DNA of 64,000 nucleotides from Rhizobium sp. AC27/96 (GTDB taxonomy: Bacteria; Pseudomonadota; Alphaproteobacteria; Rhizobiales; Rhizobiaceae), in assembly GCF_001692325.1 (NCBI RefSeq), contig NZ_LXKN01000001.1:992001-1056000 (forward strand), written 5' to 3'. Both the position numbers and the translations under genes were made by a program. Below, one piece after another: positions 47,504 to 56,637 of this stretch (the first letter of the stretch is position 1; each line of letters starts with the position of its first letter). The notes beneath the pieces are model-generated. The model saw only the letters and a program-made list of their open reading frames with translations. It was not told the origin of the DNA and ran no database searches.

Positions 47504-47939
47504 ACAGGCTGAGCGGGTCTGGTTGATAGCTACCGAAGGCCGCAATCTCGACATAACCGAACCTTTTGTAGAGGGCGATTGCTTCCGGCTGATATATGCC
47601 GGTTTCCAGGCGGATGGCTTCAAGTCGCTTTTCGGATGCGGCTGTTTCAAGTGTCTCCATCAGCTTGCGCGCAACGCTAAGCCCTCTGGCAGCGGGATCC
47701 ACGAACATGCGTTTGATTTCAGCGGTGCCCTCGCCTGCTTCCACAAGCCCGCAACACCCGACGATATCACCGTTGATTCTCGCAACCCAGAACGTCACCT
47801 CCGGCTTTTCCAGCGAGGCAAGGTCGAGCATGTGGTTGCTCTCGGCCGGATAAAGCGATTCCGCATAGGCATCCGACATGTTGAGAAGGCGGATAACGCC
47901 ATCCTGGCGGGGAGATTCAATAGCAATAGACAGCGACAA
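47475..47939 (-). CDS. GNAT-family N-acetyltransferase
   Basis: A 154-aa acetyltransferase. Motif A is visible as IKRMFVDPAARGLSVARKLME, with VGCCGLVEAGEGTAE before it and YQPEAIALYKRFGYVE (motif B) after it. The start is probably TTG at 47939, since CGAGGTG lies seven bases upstream and the codons beyond it look non-coding. The 3' end overlaps the AI-2E-type gene by 29 bp. The target is unknown; small-molecule acetylation is typical for this size. Confidence 0.83.
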   Translation of the reverse strand: MSLSIAIESPRQDGVIRLLNMSDAYAESLYPAESNHMLDLASLEKPEVTFWVARINGDIVGCCGLVEAGEGTAEIKRMFVDPAARGLSVARKLMETLETAASEKRLEAIRLETGIYQPEAIALYKRFGYVEIAAFGSYQPDPLSLFMEKRLALT

Positions 47940-47970
47940 GATACACCTCGGTGAAGACTGTCGCTGGATA

Positions 47971-49107
47971 TCACGCGGCGGCGAGGGTCGCCAGTGCGGC
48001 GAAGCCCCGGGCGGCCTGCCGCCGTTCGGCATTTGCAAGTTTCTCCACCATGTCGAGCAGCTGCGTGGCCGCAGCCGGCTGCTCCGTCAGGCGGAATTTG
48101 CGCATCAGGAGAGACGAGACATTCTCGAGCATGGCTCCGCCATTCGCCCGCGACGCATCACGCCAGGTGAGCGTTGCTTCCACGAATACTGTGCTGATGT
48201 CGCGGGATAGTCCGGCGCTCTCGTAAAGCGCGCGGATGGCATGGGCTCGGCCTCTGGAAATGATCGAACGGGTGCGTCGTTCGTCGCAGCCGGAGAGATT
48301 GGTGATGGCGCAGGCAAAGAAATCGACCTTGCCGGAGCAAAGTGCGTGCATCAGGAAAGCCGGTGTCAACCAGCCGCTCTGCCTCAAATGTTCGACCAGG
48401 TCCGGCAGCTGTTCGTGTTGCGCAGATCCGGCGATGGCAACGGTCGCCGATTCGCTGGCTTCGCGGGTCACCTGCTGGAGCCTGCCGGCGCCGATAACCG
48501 TCTGGATGAGGCTCGATTCCAATAGCGCCTCGCTGACCCGCCGCATCAACAGGTGCCTGATGTCCGAAGACAGGCCATCACGAGACAGAAGCAGGCCGCG
48601 TATGTCGGCACAATCGCCTAGCCGCTCTGCGATACGCTTCAGCGAAGCCTGCGAAAGCAATGCTCCGTCATTCTCGAGAAGGCAGAGGATTTCGGTCTCT
48701 CCGCCGATCTCCGCAAGGGCCGCACAAGCCATCCGAGGCACCTGCCCGCGCGATGCGATCAAAATCCGCGTCACATCGCTACCATGCAGCGCGAGATCGA
48801 CCAGATCGGCATCGGTGAACACCGGAGAAAACAGGATGATCTGCCCTGCAATTTCGGGCTGATCCTCGGCAAGGGACAAGATGACGTTGCGCGGAGCATC
48901 AGATGAGCGGGCGACGGCTTCGGCCAGCGCCAGTCGTACGCGCGGTGACGGATCATCGAGCAGATAGGTCATCGCCATCTCGGCGGCGACGCGTTCCTCA
49001 TTCGGCATGTCCGATTGCAGATAGGCGCGGCCGAGGGCATTGGCTGCCCTGGCTCTGTTGTCTGCCTTTGCGGTCTCGGCCCAGCGAAGGAATGCTTCTA
49101 TGATCAC
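47971..49107 (-). CDS. DUF2336-domain protein
   Basis: A 378-aa all-helical protein of the alphaproteobacterial DUF2336 family. It has HEAT-like repeats in the N-terminal half (YLLDDPSPRVRLALAEAVARSSDAP, ILIASRGQVPRMACAALAEIG, each cited in part). The C-terminal half carries a second helical bundle (LMHALCSGKVDFFACAITNLSG). Function is unknown; relatives are often found near motility, cell-cycle or two-component genes. The start is GTG 49107, with no clear ribosome binding site but a 7-bp hairpin (49112-49132) right upstream. Confidence 0.85.
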   Translation of the reverse strand: MIIEAFLRWAETAKADNRARAANALGRAYLQSDMPNEERVAAEMAMTYLLDDPSPRVRLALAEAVARSSDAPRNVILSLAEDQPEIAGQIILFSPVFTDADLVDLALHGSDVTRILIASRGQVPRMACAALAEIGGETEILCLLENDGALLSQASLKRIAERLGDCADIRGLLLSRDGLSSDIRHLLMRRVSEALLESSLIQTVIGAGRLQQVTREASESATVAIAGSAQHEQLPDLVEHLRQSGWLTPAFLMHALCSGKVDFFACAITNLSGCDERRTRSIISRGRAHAIRALYESAGLSRDISTVFVEATLTWRDASRANGGAMLENVSSLLMRKFRLTEQPAAATQLLDMVEKLANAERRQAARGFAALATLAAA

Positions 49108-49111
49108 GTTA

Positions 49112-49132
49112 CGCCTCGATATCGGCGAGGCG
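49112..49132. repeat. hairpin directly upstream of DUF2336 start codon
   Basis: CGCCTCG (49112-49118) pairs with CGAGGCG (49126-49132) around ATATCGG. On the minus strand it would sit 5-25 nt before the GTG start codon and cover any ribosome binding site (the arm contains CGAGG). Confidence 0.4.
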
Positions 49133-49230
49133 ATTCCCGCCCCGCGAACTCATGCTGCCAACCTTAGCGGGCAAAGGTTTACGGGGCGTTTACCTTGTTC
49201 ATTAACCAAGAAAAATTAGCGCGATATGTG

Positions 49231-49836
49231 TCAGGGTGCCTTGGGGCGTATCATTTCGAAGACATCACTGCCTTCGCTATAGTCCATATAGCCCATGCGC
49301 GCGATCGGCCTTGCCAGCGCCATATCAAGCCTCCCATCGCGAATGATCGTTTCATCAATATGGATGCCAACAACTTGGCCGATGACCATGATGTTTTCCG
49401 AAGCCTCGCCATCCAGGCCTTTCGGCTCCAGAATTTCGGTGACACGGCACTCCAGCACCGCAAAGGCCTCACCGACATAGGGCGCATCGACCAATTCGCC
49501 CGGCCTTGCGGTCAGCCCCGCCAATTCGAACTCGTTGACGCCATAAGGCACGGCGATCGATGATTGGTTCATCTTTTCGGCGATGTTGCGGCTGACGAGG
49601 TTGGCCGTAAAGACGCCTGTCTCCTCGACATTACGAACACTGTCCTTGCGTCCGGCCGACGAAAACATCACCAGCTTCGGCTGGTCGCTGACCGCGTTGA
49701 AGAAGGAGTAAGGGGACAGGTTCAGCGAACCGTCCCTGCCCTTGCTGCCGATCCAGCCAATCGGCCTTGGCGCGACGATGGCCTTGAAGGGGTCGCGCGC
49801 CAGACCGTGACGATTGGTATCCGTCGTGTAGAACAT
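49231..49836 (-). CDS. flavin reductase family protein (FMN-binding split barrel)
   Basis: A 201-aa flavoprotein. The flavin reductase-like split barrel shows FKAIVAPRPIGWIGSKGRDGSLNLSPYSFFNAVSDQP (cited across two conserved blocks), with Pro-Arg-Pro and the NLSPYSFFN FMN phosphate-contacting segment. GVFTANLVSRNIAEKMN follows. The family includes flavin reductases and related DIM6/NTAB proteins. The ATG at 49836 overlaps the TGA of the upstream nitroreductase (TGATG), so the two flavoproteins are translationally coupled. Confidence 0.9.
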   Translation of the reverse strand: MFYTTDTNRHGLARDPFKAIVAPRPIGWIGSKGRDGSLNLSPYSFFNAVSDQPKLVMFSSAGRKDSVRNVEETGVFTANLVSRNIAEKMNQSSIAVPYGVNEFELAGLTARPGELVDAPYVGEAFAVLECRVTEILEPKGLDGEASENIMVIGQVVGIHIDETIIRDGRLDMALARPIARMGYMDYSEGSDVFEMIRPKAP

Positions 49837-50423
49837 CAGGCGTCCCCGCCACCGACCCATGTCACCGTTTCCGACAATTCCGGACGCGGACGCTCGACGG
49901 GCGGGAAGCTCGATGAGCCGATATGGATGAAGCCGGCGACCTTCTCGCCCGAGGCGACGCCGAGCAGCGGATAGGCCCGCTCGTCATAGGCAAACCATTC
50001 CGTCAGCCAGTTGGATACCCAGCCATGAGCATTGGCCGAAATCAACAGGTTCAGGCAAAGCGCGCCTGCCGACATCAGTTGCTCCCATTCCGGGATCTTG
50101 ACATGCGGCGCCGCCTTGCTGACGACGGCGATCACGACCGGCGCGCGCGTGAAGCGGGTGCGCTCCACCTGGATCATTTCTTCCGACAGATCCGGCTTTG
50201 CTTCCAATGCAAGCGTCAGCAGCTCCTCGCCGATGCGTGCACGCTCCTCGCCGCGATAGACGATGAAGCGCCAAGGGGCGATCTTGCCGTGATCCGGCAC
50301 GCGCGAGGCCAATCGGATGATCTCCTCGATCTCGGCCTTTTCCGGACCTGGCTCTGCCATTTGAAATGCAGGGATAGATCGACGCACGGCGAGATAATCG
50401 ATCAGCTTGATGTCGGTTTTCAT
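49836..50423 (-). CDS. nitroreductase family protein
   Basis: A 195-aa FMN-dependent nitroreductase. The N-terminal RRSIPAF and [24 protein letters not shown] segments are FMN-binding. [24 protein letters not shown] and the C-terminal [15 protein letters not shown] are typical of the YdjA-like branch. YdjA-type enzymes are small, homodimeric and of unclear natural substrate. It is coupled to the downstream flavin reductase gene, suggesting a shared redox function. Confidence 0.92.
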   Translation of the reverse strand: MKTDIKLIDYLAVRRSIPAFQMAEPGPEKAEIEEIIRLASRVPDHGKIAPWRFIVYRGEERARIGEELLTLALEAKPDLSEEMIQVERTRFTRAPVVIAVVSKAAPHVKIPEWEQLMSAGALCLNLLISANAHGWVSNWLTEWFAYDERAYPLLGVASGEKVAGFIHIGSSSFPPVERPRPELSETVTWVGGGDA

Positions 50424-50532
50424 TGAGTGATTGCTCTCATTTTACGGATACGAGGATGTGGGTCTTGAATTTGCCACCGCATTGGTTTTGAAGTGGCGTG
50501 TGTTTTATCGGAAGTCAATCGGTTCGGAACCC

Positions 50533-51654
50533 ATGTCAGGCATTTCATCCGCTCGCCGATTGAGCGCGGCTTTTGCCGTCCTGCTGAGCCTCAATAGCAC
50601 CGCATCCGCGCAGGAGGCTTTCAAGGAGTTCAAGCAGCTCGACGGCAGCGTGAAGATGCCGAAGCTCAACGCATTCGTAGCGCCCGGCGGCGAAAATTCG
50701 CCCTCCCGCACATTGCGTGACGTTTGGCTTGAAGCCAAACTGACCCCGCAGAGCGGCCCGCAGCAGCAGGGCCTGTCCTGGTATGTCTTCAGCCCGATCG
50801 CCGGCGCCGACGGCAAGCTGCCGCTGGTGGCAAGCTCGAAGGGTGGCTCGGCCGCCTTCCATCTTCTGCCCGGTGACTACTTCGTCAATGTCTCCTTCGG
50901 CCGTGCTGGCGTGACCAAGAAGTTGAGCGTCGCGGAAACGGGCGATACCCAGAAACAAACCATGGTTCTTGATGCCGGCGGCATGGTGCTGAACGCCGTT
51001 TCCGGATCCGATGTCCGCATTCCGCCAAAAGAGTTGAGTTTCGCGATCTATTCCAGCGAGGCCAAGGAAGATGGCGAACGCGGCCTTGTCATGGCCGACG
51101 TCAAGCCGAACACGCTGGTGGGCCTGAGCGCAGGCACCTACCACATTGTTTCGGAGTATGGCAGCGTCAACGCAGTCATCCGAGCCGATATTCAGGTTGA
51201 AGCCGGCAAGGTAACGGAGGCGACCATCCAGCACCGGGCGGCAAAGATCACGCTCAAACTGGTGTCGGATGCCGGCGGCGAAGCGATCGCCGATACCGCC
51301 TGGTCGATCCTGACCTCTGCCGGCGATATAGTCGGGGAAAGCCTGAGCGCCTTCCCGACTATGGTACTCGCCGAGGGCCGTTATACTGCCGTGGCTCGTA
51401 ACAAGGACAAGATCTACCAGCGGGACTTTACCGTGGTGGCAGGCACGAACACGGATGTGGAAGTGCTGATGAAGGAACAGCAGCCGCAGGAAGTCGACGA
51501 CCAGCAACCGGCCCAGCAGCTCCCGATCCAGATGCCGCAGATGCGCCAGACCCAAAGCCCCCAGACGCAACCGGCGACCTCCACCCAACAACCATTGCCG
51601 ACATATGAGCAACTGGTACCCGCCGGAGGCGACGAAGGCGAAAGCATGGATTGA
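50533..51654 (+). CDS. exported protein with Gln/Pro-rich C-terminal tail
   Basis: A 373-aa protein that I cannot assign to a named family with confidence. An N-terminal signal peptide ends in STASAQ (about residue 27). Residues ~30-305 appear as repeated beta-rich units resembling a series of Ig-like or carboxypeptidase-regulatory-like modules (GDYFVNVSFGRAGVTKKLSV, AGTYHIVSEYGSVNAVIRAD, AEGRYTAVARNKDKIYQRDF). Residues ~315-360 are rich in Gln, Pro and Thr (QPAQQLPIQMPQMRQ). It is likely periplasmic or outer-membrane associated. ATG 50533 gives the signal peptide; a longer frame starts at 50431. Confidence 0.72.
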   Translation: MSGISSARRLSAAFAVLLSLNSTASAQEAFKEFKQLDGSVKMPKLNAFVAPGGENSPSRTLRDVWLEAKLTPQSGPQQQGLSWYVFSPIAGADGKLPLVASSKGGSAAFHLLPGDYFVNVSFGRAGVTKKLSVAETGDTQKQTMVLDAGGMVLNAVSGSDVRIPPKELSFAIYSSEAKEDGERGLVMADVKPNTLVGLSAGTYHIVSEYGSVNAVIRADIQVEAGKVTEATIQHRAAKITLKLVSDAGGEAIADTAWSILTSAGDIVGESLSAFPTMVLAEGRYTAVARNKDKIYQRDFTVVAGTNTDVEVLMKEQQPQEVDDQQPAQQLPIQMPQMRQTQSPQTQPATSTQQPLPTYEQLVPAGGDEGESMD

Positions 51655-51714
51655 GGCCTTGAGGGCTGCTTCTCCGCCATCGAAGCGCGAAAGCAGGCAG
51701 AAGTATCTCGCCCC

Positions 51715-52554
51715 TCAGACAGCCTTTCGCCGCAGCATCCTTCTCGGTGGCGCCATCGAAAATACGGCACCGTATAGCTTCGAGAGCATATCCTTGCGGT
51801 CGCTTCCTTCGCTCAGCGCTTCCCAGCTCATCAGGGCACCGACATGCGCTGTGATCGTGCTTCCTGACAGACGCCGGAATTCGCGGATCAACAATGAGAG
51901 GCGCAGCGTCATCGAAAGGCGGCTCGCCAGATGAAACAGCCGGCCGTTTTGCCCCTCGAAATAGACCGGTATGACGCTAGCGCGCGCCGCCTGGATCAGC
52001 TTAGCCGGAAATATCTTCCACGGCAGGTCTTCGGCGCGGCCAAAACCCTTCTTCGCAGTGGCGACGCCGCCGGCGGGAAAGATGATGATCGTCGTGCCTT
52101 CCTTGAGCAGACGAACGGCTTCATGACGCGTCTTCATGTTGATCGCCATCGCTTCCTTGGTTTCCTCGAAGGAAACGGGCAGCGAATAATCATGCATCTC
52201 CGGCACCTTCAACAACTCGTTGTTGATCAGGACCTTGAACGGACGGCCGAGCTGCTCGGCAAGCGCCAGGACGGCGATCCCGTCGCCAATGCCAAAGGGA
52301 TGATTGGCGACGATGACGATCGGCGCGTCGGGAATTTGGACCGGAGGCCATTCGCCCTTGGCAAGCAGGCGCACGTCGATGAGATCGAGCATCTTACCGA
52401 AGACGCGCTCGCTCTTGCCGACGATATCGCTACGCCAGATATCATAAAGTCGGGCATAACGATCGCGGCCGGACAGGCCTTCGATGGAGCGGATGAACCA
52501 GCGCTTGATGCGCGGGTCCCGTTCATTGGCGTAGGATAATTCTTTGAAATCCAA
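51715..52554 (-). CDS. PlsC-like lysophospholipid acyltransferase family protein
   Basis: A 279-aa acyltransferase. The catalytic His-Asp motif occurs as NHPFGIGDG (a one-residue-longer variant of HX4D), and the glycerol-binding block as IIIFPAGGVATAKKG. VIPVYFEGQNGRLFH follows. This variant is typical of the putative hemolysin/ornithine-lipid-related acyltransferase branch rather than of housekeeping PlsC. It would act at the inner membrane, acylating a lyso-lipid. It lies downstream of thrS on the same strand, separated by a hairpin. Confidence 0.87.
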   Translation of the reverse strand: MDFKELSYANERDPRIKRWFIRSIEGLSGRDRYARLYDIWRSDIVGKSERVFGKMLDLIDVRLLAKGEWPPVQIPDAPIVIVANHPFGIGDGIAVLALAEQLGRPFKVLINNELLKVPEMHDYSLPVSFEETKEAMAINMKTRHEAVRLLKEGTTIIIFPAGGVATAKKGFGRAEDLPWKIFPAKLIQAARASVIPVYFEGQNGRLFHLASRLSMTLRLSLLIREFRRLSGSTITAHVGALMSWEALSEGSDRKDMLSKLYGAVFSMAPPRRMLRRKAV

Positions 52555-52657
52555 ATGCGCGACGGGCTGCCCCGCTCCTATCGTTCAGCTGCGCGATGTA
52601 CAGCGGCCGCAGCAACGCTTTGATTTATAAACTATATGAAAGATTTATGTCAGTTGT

Positions 52658-52684
52658 CTGACGGCACCCTTAAAGTGCCGTCAG
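52658..52684 (-). terminator. terminator-like hairpin after thrS
   Basis: A perfect 10-bp stem, CTGACGGCAC (52658-52667) with GTGCCGTCAG (52675-52684), loop CCTTAAA. It lies 15 bp after the thrS stop on the minus strand. The U-tract is missing (ACAACTG follows), so termination may be inefficient. Confidence 0.55.
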
Positions 52685-52698
52685 GTATCATTTTGCCG

Positions 52699-54690
52699 TT
52701 AAGCAGCGGCCTTGGCGCGCCGTGCTTCCCGCTTGCGCAGAATATCCGGCGCCGTGGCCTCGAGAGTAAGCGATGCGATGGCTTCATCAAGTGACATAGC
52801 CGTCTGAACCTGGCTGCCGAGACGGCGGATGTTGACCGAACGCTCTTCGGCTTCCTTCTTGCCGCAGACGATGATCACCGGAACCTTCGTCACCGAATGT
52901 TCGCGGATCTTGTAGTTGATCTTCTCGTTGCGGAAGTCGGTCTCGACATCGAGGCCGGCATCGCGCAGCGCTTCGGCAACTTCTTCGCCATAGGAATCGG
53001 CTTCAGACGTGATCGTCGCCACGACGACCTGCAGCGGCGAAACCCAAAGCGGCATGTGACCGGCGAAGTTCTCGATCAGGATACCGAGGAAACGCTCCAT
53101 CGAGCCGCAAATGGCGCGGTGGATCATGACGGGCTGGGTCTTTTCCGAATGCTGATCGATGTAGAAGGCACCGAAGCGTTCCGGCAGGTTGAAGTCGACC
53201 TGCGTGGTGCCGCACTGCCATTCGCGGCCGATGGCGTCCTTCAGCGTATATTCGAATTTCGGACCGTAGAACGCACCCTCGCCCGGCAGAATGCCGGTCT
53301 TGATGCGACCCTCGGACTGCGCCTCGATGGTCTTCAGCACATCCATCATCACGCTTTCGGCGCGGTCCCAGAGCGCGTCGGAGCCGACGCGCTTTTCCGG
53401 ACGGGTCGACAGCTTGACGACGATTTCCTTGAAGCCGAAGTCTTCGTAGACCGACAGGATAAGGTCATTGATCTTCAGGCACTCGGCGGCCATCTGCTCG
53501 TCGGTGCAGAAGATGTGGGCGTCGTCCTGCGTGAAGCCGCGCACGCGCATCAGGCCATGCAATGCGCCTGAAGGCTCATAGCGATGGACTGCGCCGAATT
53601 CCGCAAGGCGGATCGGCAGTTCGCGGTAAGACTTCAAGCCATGCTTGAAGATCTGGATATGACCGGGGCAGTTCATCGGCTTCAGCGCGAAGACGCGATC
53701 ATCATCCGTATCGTCGCCGGCGACGGTGACCTTGAACATGTTGTCGCGATACCAGCCCCAGTGACCGGAGGTTTCCCAGAGCGACTTGTCGAGCACCTGC
53801 GGTGCGTTGACTTCCTGATAGTCGCCTTGCAGCCGCCGGCGCATATAGGACACCAGCGTCTGGAACATGCGCCAGCCCTTGCCGTGCCAGAAGACGACGC
53901 CTGGGCCTTCTTCCTGGAAATGGAACAGGTCCATTTCGCGGCCGAGGCGACGATGGTCGCGCTTCTCGGCCTCGGCAAGAATATGCAGATAGTTGTCGAG
54001 ATCGGCCTGTTCGGCGAATGCCGTGCCGTAGATGCGGGTCAGCATCGGGTTATTGCTGTCGCCGCGCCAATAGGCGCCGGCCACCTTCATCAGCTTGAAC
54101 GCCGTGCCGATCTGGCCAGTGGACGCCATATGCGGACCACGGCAGAGGTCGAACCAATCGCCCTGATAGTAGATCTTCAGATCCTGACCTTCAGGGATCG
54201 CATCGACCAGTTCCACCTTGTAGCGCTCGCCCTTGGCGGCAAAGACTTCCTTTGCCTTCTCGCGCGACCAGATCTGCTTGGTGAAGGGGGCATTGCGCTG
54301 GATGATCTCGCGCATCTTCTTCTCGATGACCGGAAGATCATCGGGTGTGAAAGGCTCGTTCTTGGCAAAATCGTAGTAGAAACCGTTCTCGATGACCGGA
54401 CCGATCGTCACCTGCGTGCCGGGCCACAGTTCCTGAACCGCTTCGGCCATAACGTGTGCCGCGTCATGCCGGATGAGCTCCAGCGCGCGATCGTCCGTGC
54501 GGGTGATGATTTCGATCTTGCCGTCAGTTACCGGATCCGAGAGGTCACGCACGGTGCCGTCAATGGCAATGGCGACCGACTTCTTGGCCAGCGACTTTGA
54601 AATGGATTCGGCGACATCGCGACCGGTCGTGCCGGCAGCGAAGCTGCGCACGGAACCATCGGGAAATGTCAGGGAAACAGATTGGGACAT
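52699..54690 (-). CDS. thrS: threonyl-tRNA synthetase
   Basis: A 663-aa class II synthetase. The N-terminal TGS domain (about 1-62) is followed by the second additional domain for editing with HHxxxH-type residues ([15 protein letters not shown]; His-x3-His). The catalytic core includes LRPEYKP-like [13 protein letters not shown], motif 2 [20 protein letters not shown] and motif 3 [20 protein letters not shown], and the anticodon-binding domain lies at the C-terminus ([12 protein letters not shown]). Length is normal. A small hairpin (54711-54728) precedes the ribosome binding site. Confidence 0.97.
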   Translation of the reverse strand: MSQSVSLTFPDGSVRSFAAGTTGRDVAESISKSLAKKSVAIAIDGTVRDLSDPVTDGKIEIITRTDDRALELIRHDAAHVMAEAVQELWPGTQVTIGPVIENGFYYDFAKNEPFTPDDLPVIEKKMREIIQRNAPFTKQIWSREKAKEVFAAKGERYKVELVDAIPEGQDLKIYYQGDWFDLCRGPHMASTGQIGTAFKLMKVAGAYWRGDSNNPMLTRIYGTAFAEQADLDNYLHILAEAEKRDHRRLGREMDLFHFQEEGPGVVFWHGKGWRMFQTLVSYMRRRLQGDYQEVNAPQVLDKSLWETSGHWGWYRDNMFKVTVAGDDTDDDRVFALKPMNCPGHIQIFKHGLKSYRELPIRLAEFGAVHRYEPSGALHGLMRVRGFTQDDAHIFCTDEQMAAECLKINDLILSVYEDFGFKEIVVKLSTRPEKRVGSDALWDRAESVMMDVLKTIEAQSEGRIKTGILPGEGAFYGPKFEYTLKDAIGREWQCGTTQVDFNLPERFGAFYIDQHSEKTQPVMIHRAICGSMERFLGILIENFAGHMPLWVSPLQVVVATITSEADSYGEEVAEALRDAGLDVETDFRNEKINYKIREHSVTKVPVIIVCGKKEAEERSVNIRRLGSQVQTAMSLDEAIASLTLEATAPDILRKREARRAKAAA

Positions 54691-54817
54691 CGATATTCTC
54701 CTTGTCCAGTCCCGCCAACGAATGCGGGTGGTTTTAAAGATGAAGACCCAGGCAGATGCAGCTTGGATCCGCGCGCCTGATAGCTGTATTTAGCCGTCTA
54801 GTAAAGGAAAAGCGGCG

Positions 54818-55345
54818 CTAGCGGCCGATCATCTCGGCCAAACCGCGCACGGTGTTCCAGTTTCGCATCGTTCCGATGCCAAGCCGCTTGGTGGTCAGAG
54901 CCGGCAATAGCTTCGTCTCGCTGGCTTTGAGGCCGAAATCGATCCAGAGATCGCCATCGATAATTGCCATGCGCTCGTCCTGCCGATATCTGGCAAATAT
55001 ATCGAGGGTTTGAGGCTCAAGCGGCTGGCGCATGACGCGAATGATGACCTCGCTACCGATGCCATCAAGGAAAGGATTGCCTTCTGCGAGCTTCAGCCAT
55101 GTATCGGCGTCGCGCACGATGATATCGACATGTTTTCCGAAGGCTGCTGCAAAGCCGGCTTCGAGCTTCGCCTCGATCGAGGCAATGGGCTGTTTCGCGC
55201 CTTCGAAAATCAGATTGCCGGTTGCGACAAGCGTTCTGGTGTTGTGAAAGCCCAGCCCCTCCGCCATCGCCTTCAGATCCGCCATCACGACCCTGCGGCC
55301 CGGGCCAATAACGATGCTGTAGAGCAGTGCGACATAGATCGCCAT
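54818..55345 (-). CDS. DUF1697-domain protein
   Basis: A 175-aa protein of the DUF1697 family, recognised by YVALLYSIVIGPGRRVVMADLKAMAEGLGF and TLVATGNLIFEG at the N-terminus and the C-terminal TKRLGIGTMRNWNTVRGLAEM. The family has a ferredoxin-like fold and unknown function. ATG 55345 lies four bases after the yidD stop, so it is probably in the iscU-like/yidD/DUF1697 operon. The frame is open further upstream, but those residues are unconserved. Confidence 0.85.
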   Translation of the reverse strand: MAIYVALLYSIVIGPGRRVVMADLKAMAEGLGFHNTRTLVATGNLIFEGAKQPIASIEAKLEAGFAAAFGKHVDIIVRDADTWLKLAEGNPFLDGIGSEVIIRVMRQPLEPQTLDIFARYRQDERMAIIDGDLWIDFGLKASETKLLPALTTKRLGIGTMRNWNTVRGLAEMIGR

Positions 55346-55349
55346 CTGG

Positions 55350-55769
55350 TCAGGCGGCCTTTTGCCCGAGCCGGAAATAGCGCCAGGGTGCCCACCAATG
55401 ATAGCGATTCTCCAATGTATCGGGCACCGGATCGAGACCGTTGGTGCCCCCGGGACCACAGCGCCCCACACGAAACAGCGTCATCCAACCGCCGGCCCAT
55501 AGACCATGCCGGGCAATCGCCTCATAGCCATATTCCGAGCAGGTCGGGATATGGCGGCAGGAATTACCGATGAAGCCGGACAGGGTGAGCTGGTAGAGGC
55601 GAATGAAGCCCATGCCGAAGAGGCGGTCTGGCGTCTTGCGGAAAGGACCGGAATAGTTACGTGATTGATTTATCCGGTTGGGTGGCTCCGCATTGCGTCT
55701 CGCGCTCTTCGGAGCCTCGGCGCCGCCCTCGTCTTCATCGTCGTCCTGCATGAGACAGAATTGACACAT
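55350..55769 (-). CDS. yidD: YidD membrane-protein insertion efficiency factor
   Basis: A 139-aa member of the YidD/DUF37 family. The core (about residues 53-125) has the family pattern LYQLTLSGFIGNSCRHIPTCSEYGYEAIARHG (conserved Cys-His-x-PTCSEY element) and RVGRCGPGGTNGLDPVP. It is extended at the N-terminus by about 45 acidic then basic residues compared with E. coli YidD (85 aa). YidD aids YidC-dependent membrane insertion. It sits between the NifU/IscU-like gene and DUF1697, not beside rnpA-yidC, which is common in Rhizobiales. Confidence 0.92.
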   Translation of the reverse strand: MCQFCLMQDDDEDEGGAEAPKSARRNAEPPNRINQSRNYSGPFRKTPDRLFGMGFIRLYQLTLSGFIGNSCRHIPTCSEYGYEAIARHGLWAGGWMTLFRVGRCGPGGTNGLDPVPDTLENRYHWWAPWRYFRLGQKAA

Positions 55770-55784
55770 CGCACGGAGCCTCGA

Positions 55785-56246
55785 TCAGACGGCTGCGGCC
55801 GTTTTAGCGTTTCCGCCCTGGCGTTCCGCCTCGATCTGGCCGATCGCATCGACAACGGCATCGAATGTCAGCATCGTCGACGCGTGACGCGCCTTGTAAT
55901 CCCGGACGGGTTTCAGGTAGCGCATGTCCTCGAAGCGACCGCTTGGTCCCTCACCATCAGCCTTGAGCATCGCGAGCATATCCTCGCGCGCCTGGCGCAA
56001 TTCTTCCGCCGATGCTCCAACGACATGGCGGGCCATGATCGAAGACGACGCCTGGCCGAGCGCGCAGGCCTTGACGTCATGGGCAAAATCGGTCACCACA
56101 TCGCCGTCCATTTTCAGCCAGATTTTTACGCGAGAACCGCACAGTCTGGAATGGGCCTGGGCACTGGCATCGGCGTCAGGAAGACTGCCGATAAGGCCGA
56201 TATTACCGGCAAATTCCAGGATTTTGCTGTTGTAGATTTCGTCCAT
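55785..56246 (-). CDS. NifU/IscU-like iron-sulfur cluster assembly scaffold
   Basis: A 153-aa protein with the IscU/SufU fold. Two of the three cluster-ligand cysteines are present: Cys36 (SRLCGSRVKIWL) and Cys61 (DVKACALGQASSS). At the position of the third Cys the sequence is KARHAST with His121. This pattern (two Cys plus a His) departs from canonical scaffolds. The start ATG 56246 gives the normal N-terminus MDEIYNSKILEFAGN. It heads the unit with yidD and DUF1697, and a RIME repeat lies directly upstream. Confidence 0.88.
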   Translation of the reverse strand: MDEIYNSKILEFAGNIGLIGSLPDADASAQAHSRLCGSRVKIWLKMDGDVVTDFAHDVKACALGQASSSIMARHVVGASAEELRQAREDMLAMLKADGEGPSGRFEDMRYLKPVRDYKARHASTMLTFDAVVDAIGQIEAERQGGNAKTAAAV

Positions 56247-56273
56247 CACAGATTCTGCTCCGATGCACCCGTT

Positions 56274-56388
56274 AGAGCATGATGCCGAAAAGTGTAAGCG
56301 GTTTTCGGATGACATCATGCTCTATTTATTTGATTCTAGAGCCAATTCAGATTTTAGGTCGAGCAGACCTAAAATAATTCGGCTCTAG
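56274..56388. repeat. RIME-like rhizobial intergenic repeat (two palindromes)
   Basis: A 115-bp element composed of two large imperfect palindromes. The first pairs AGAGCATGATG (56274-56284) with CATCATGCTCT (56313-56323) and CCGAAAA with TTTTCGG inside. The second pairs CTAGAGCC (56336-56343) with GGCTCTAG (56381-56388) and ATTTTAGGTC with GACCTAAAAT inside. Length and two-palindrome plan match the Rhizobium-specific intergenic mosaic elements, which occur in many copies between genes. It sits between the NifU/IscU-like gene and folE. Confidence 0.78.
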
Positions 56389-56558
56389 TGTTGCGTAATA
56401 AAAAACACAGCGTGTCCGTTTAGGACACTTTCACAGGAACGATGCCATACTATATGTATGTCGTTCGAAGACCATAGAAATGCAATGGTCTTCTGTAAGT
56501 TTGATGGGAAACCGTGCAGGACGGCAGGCTTGTCCGCCAGCCAGAACGCCCCGGAGCC

Positions 56559-56637
56559 CGCCAAAGGTACACAATCTCCGTGCCTCGGAGATGCCAGTGG
56601 CGAGTCCGATAGATGATATCCGCTAAGCGGGTAGGAG
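56559..56637 (+). promoter_or_regulatory. structured folE leader, candidate THF-II (folE motif) riboswitch
   Basis: In the 402-bp gap before folE, CGCCA (56559-56563) pairs with TGGCG (56598-56602). This encloses an asymmetric internal loop and a perfect 7-bp hairpin ATCTCCG/CGGAGAT (56574-56580, 56586-56592). A second hairpin CCGC-TAA-GCGG (56620-56630) ends just before the AGGAG ribosome site (56633-56637). A two-helix structure with an internal loop close to the ribosome site of folE is the position and general form of the folE RNA motif of Rhizobiales. I cannot verify the consensus nucleotides. Confidence 0.45.
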
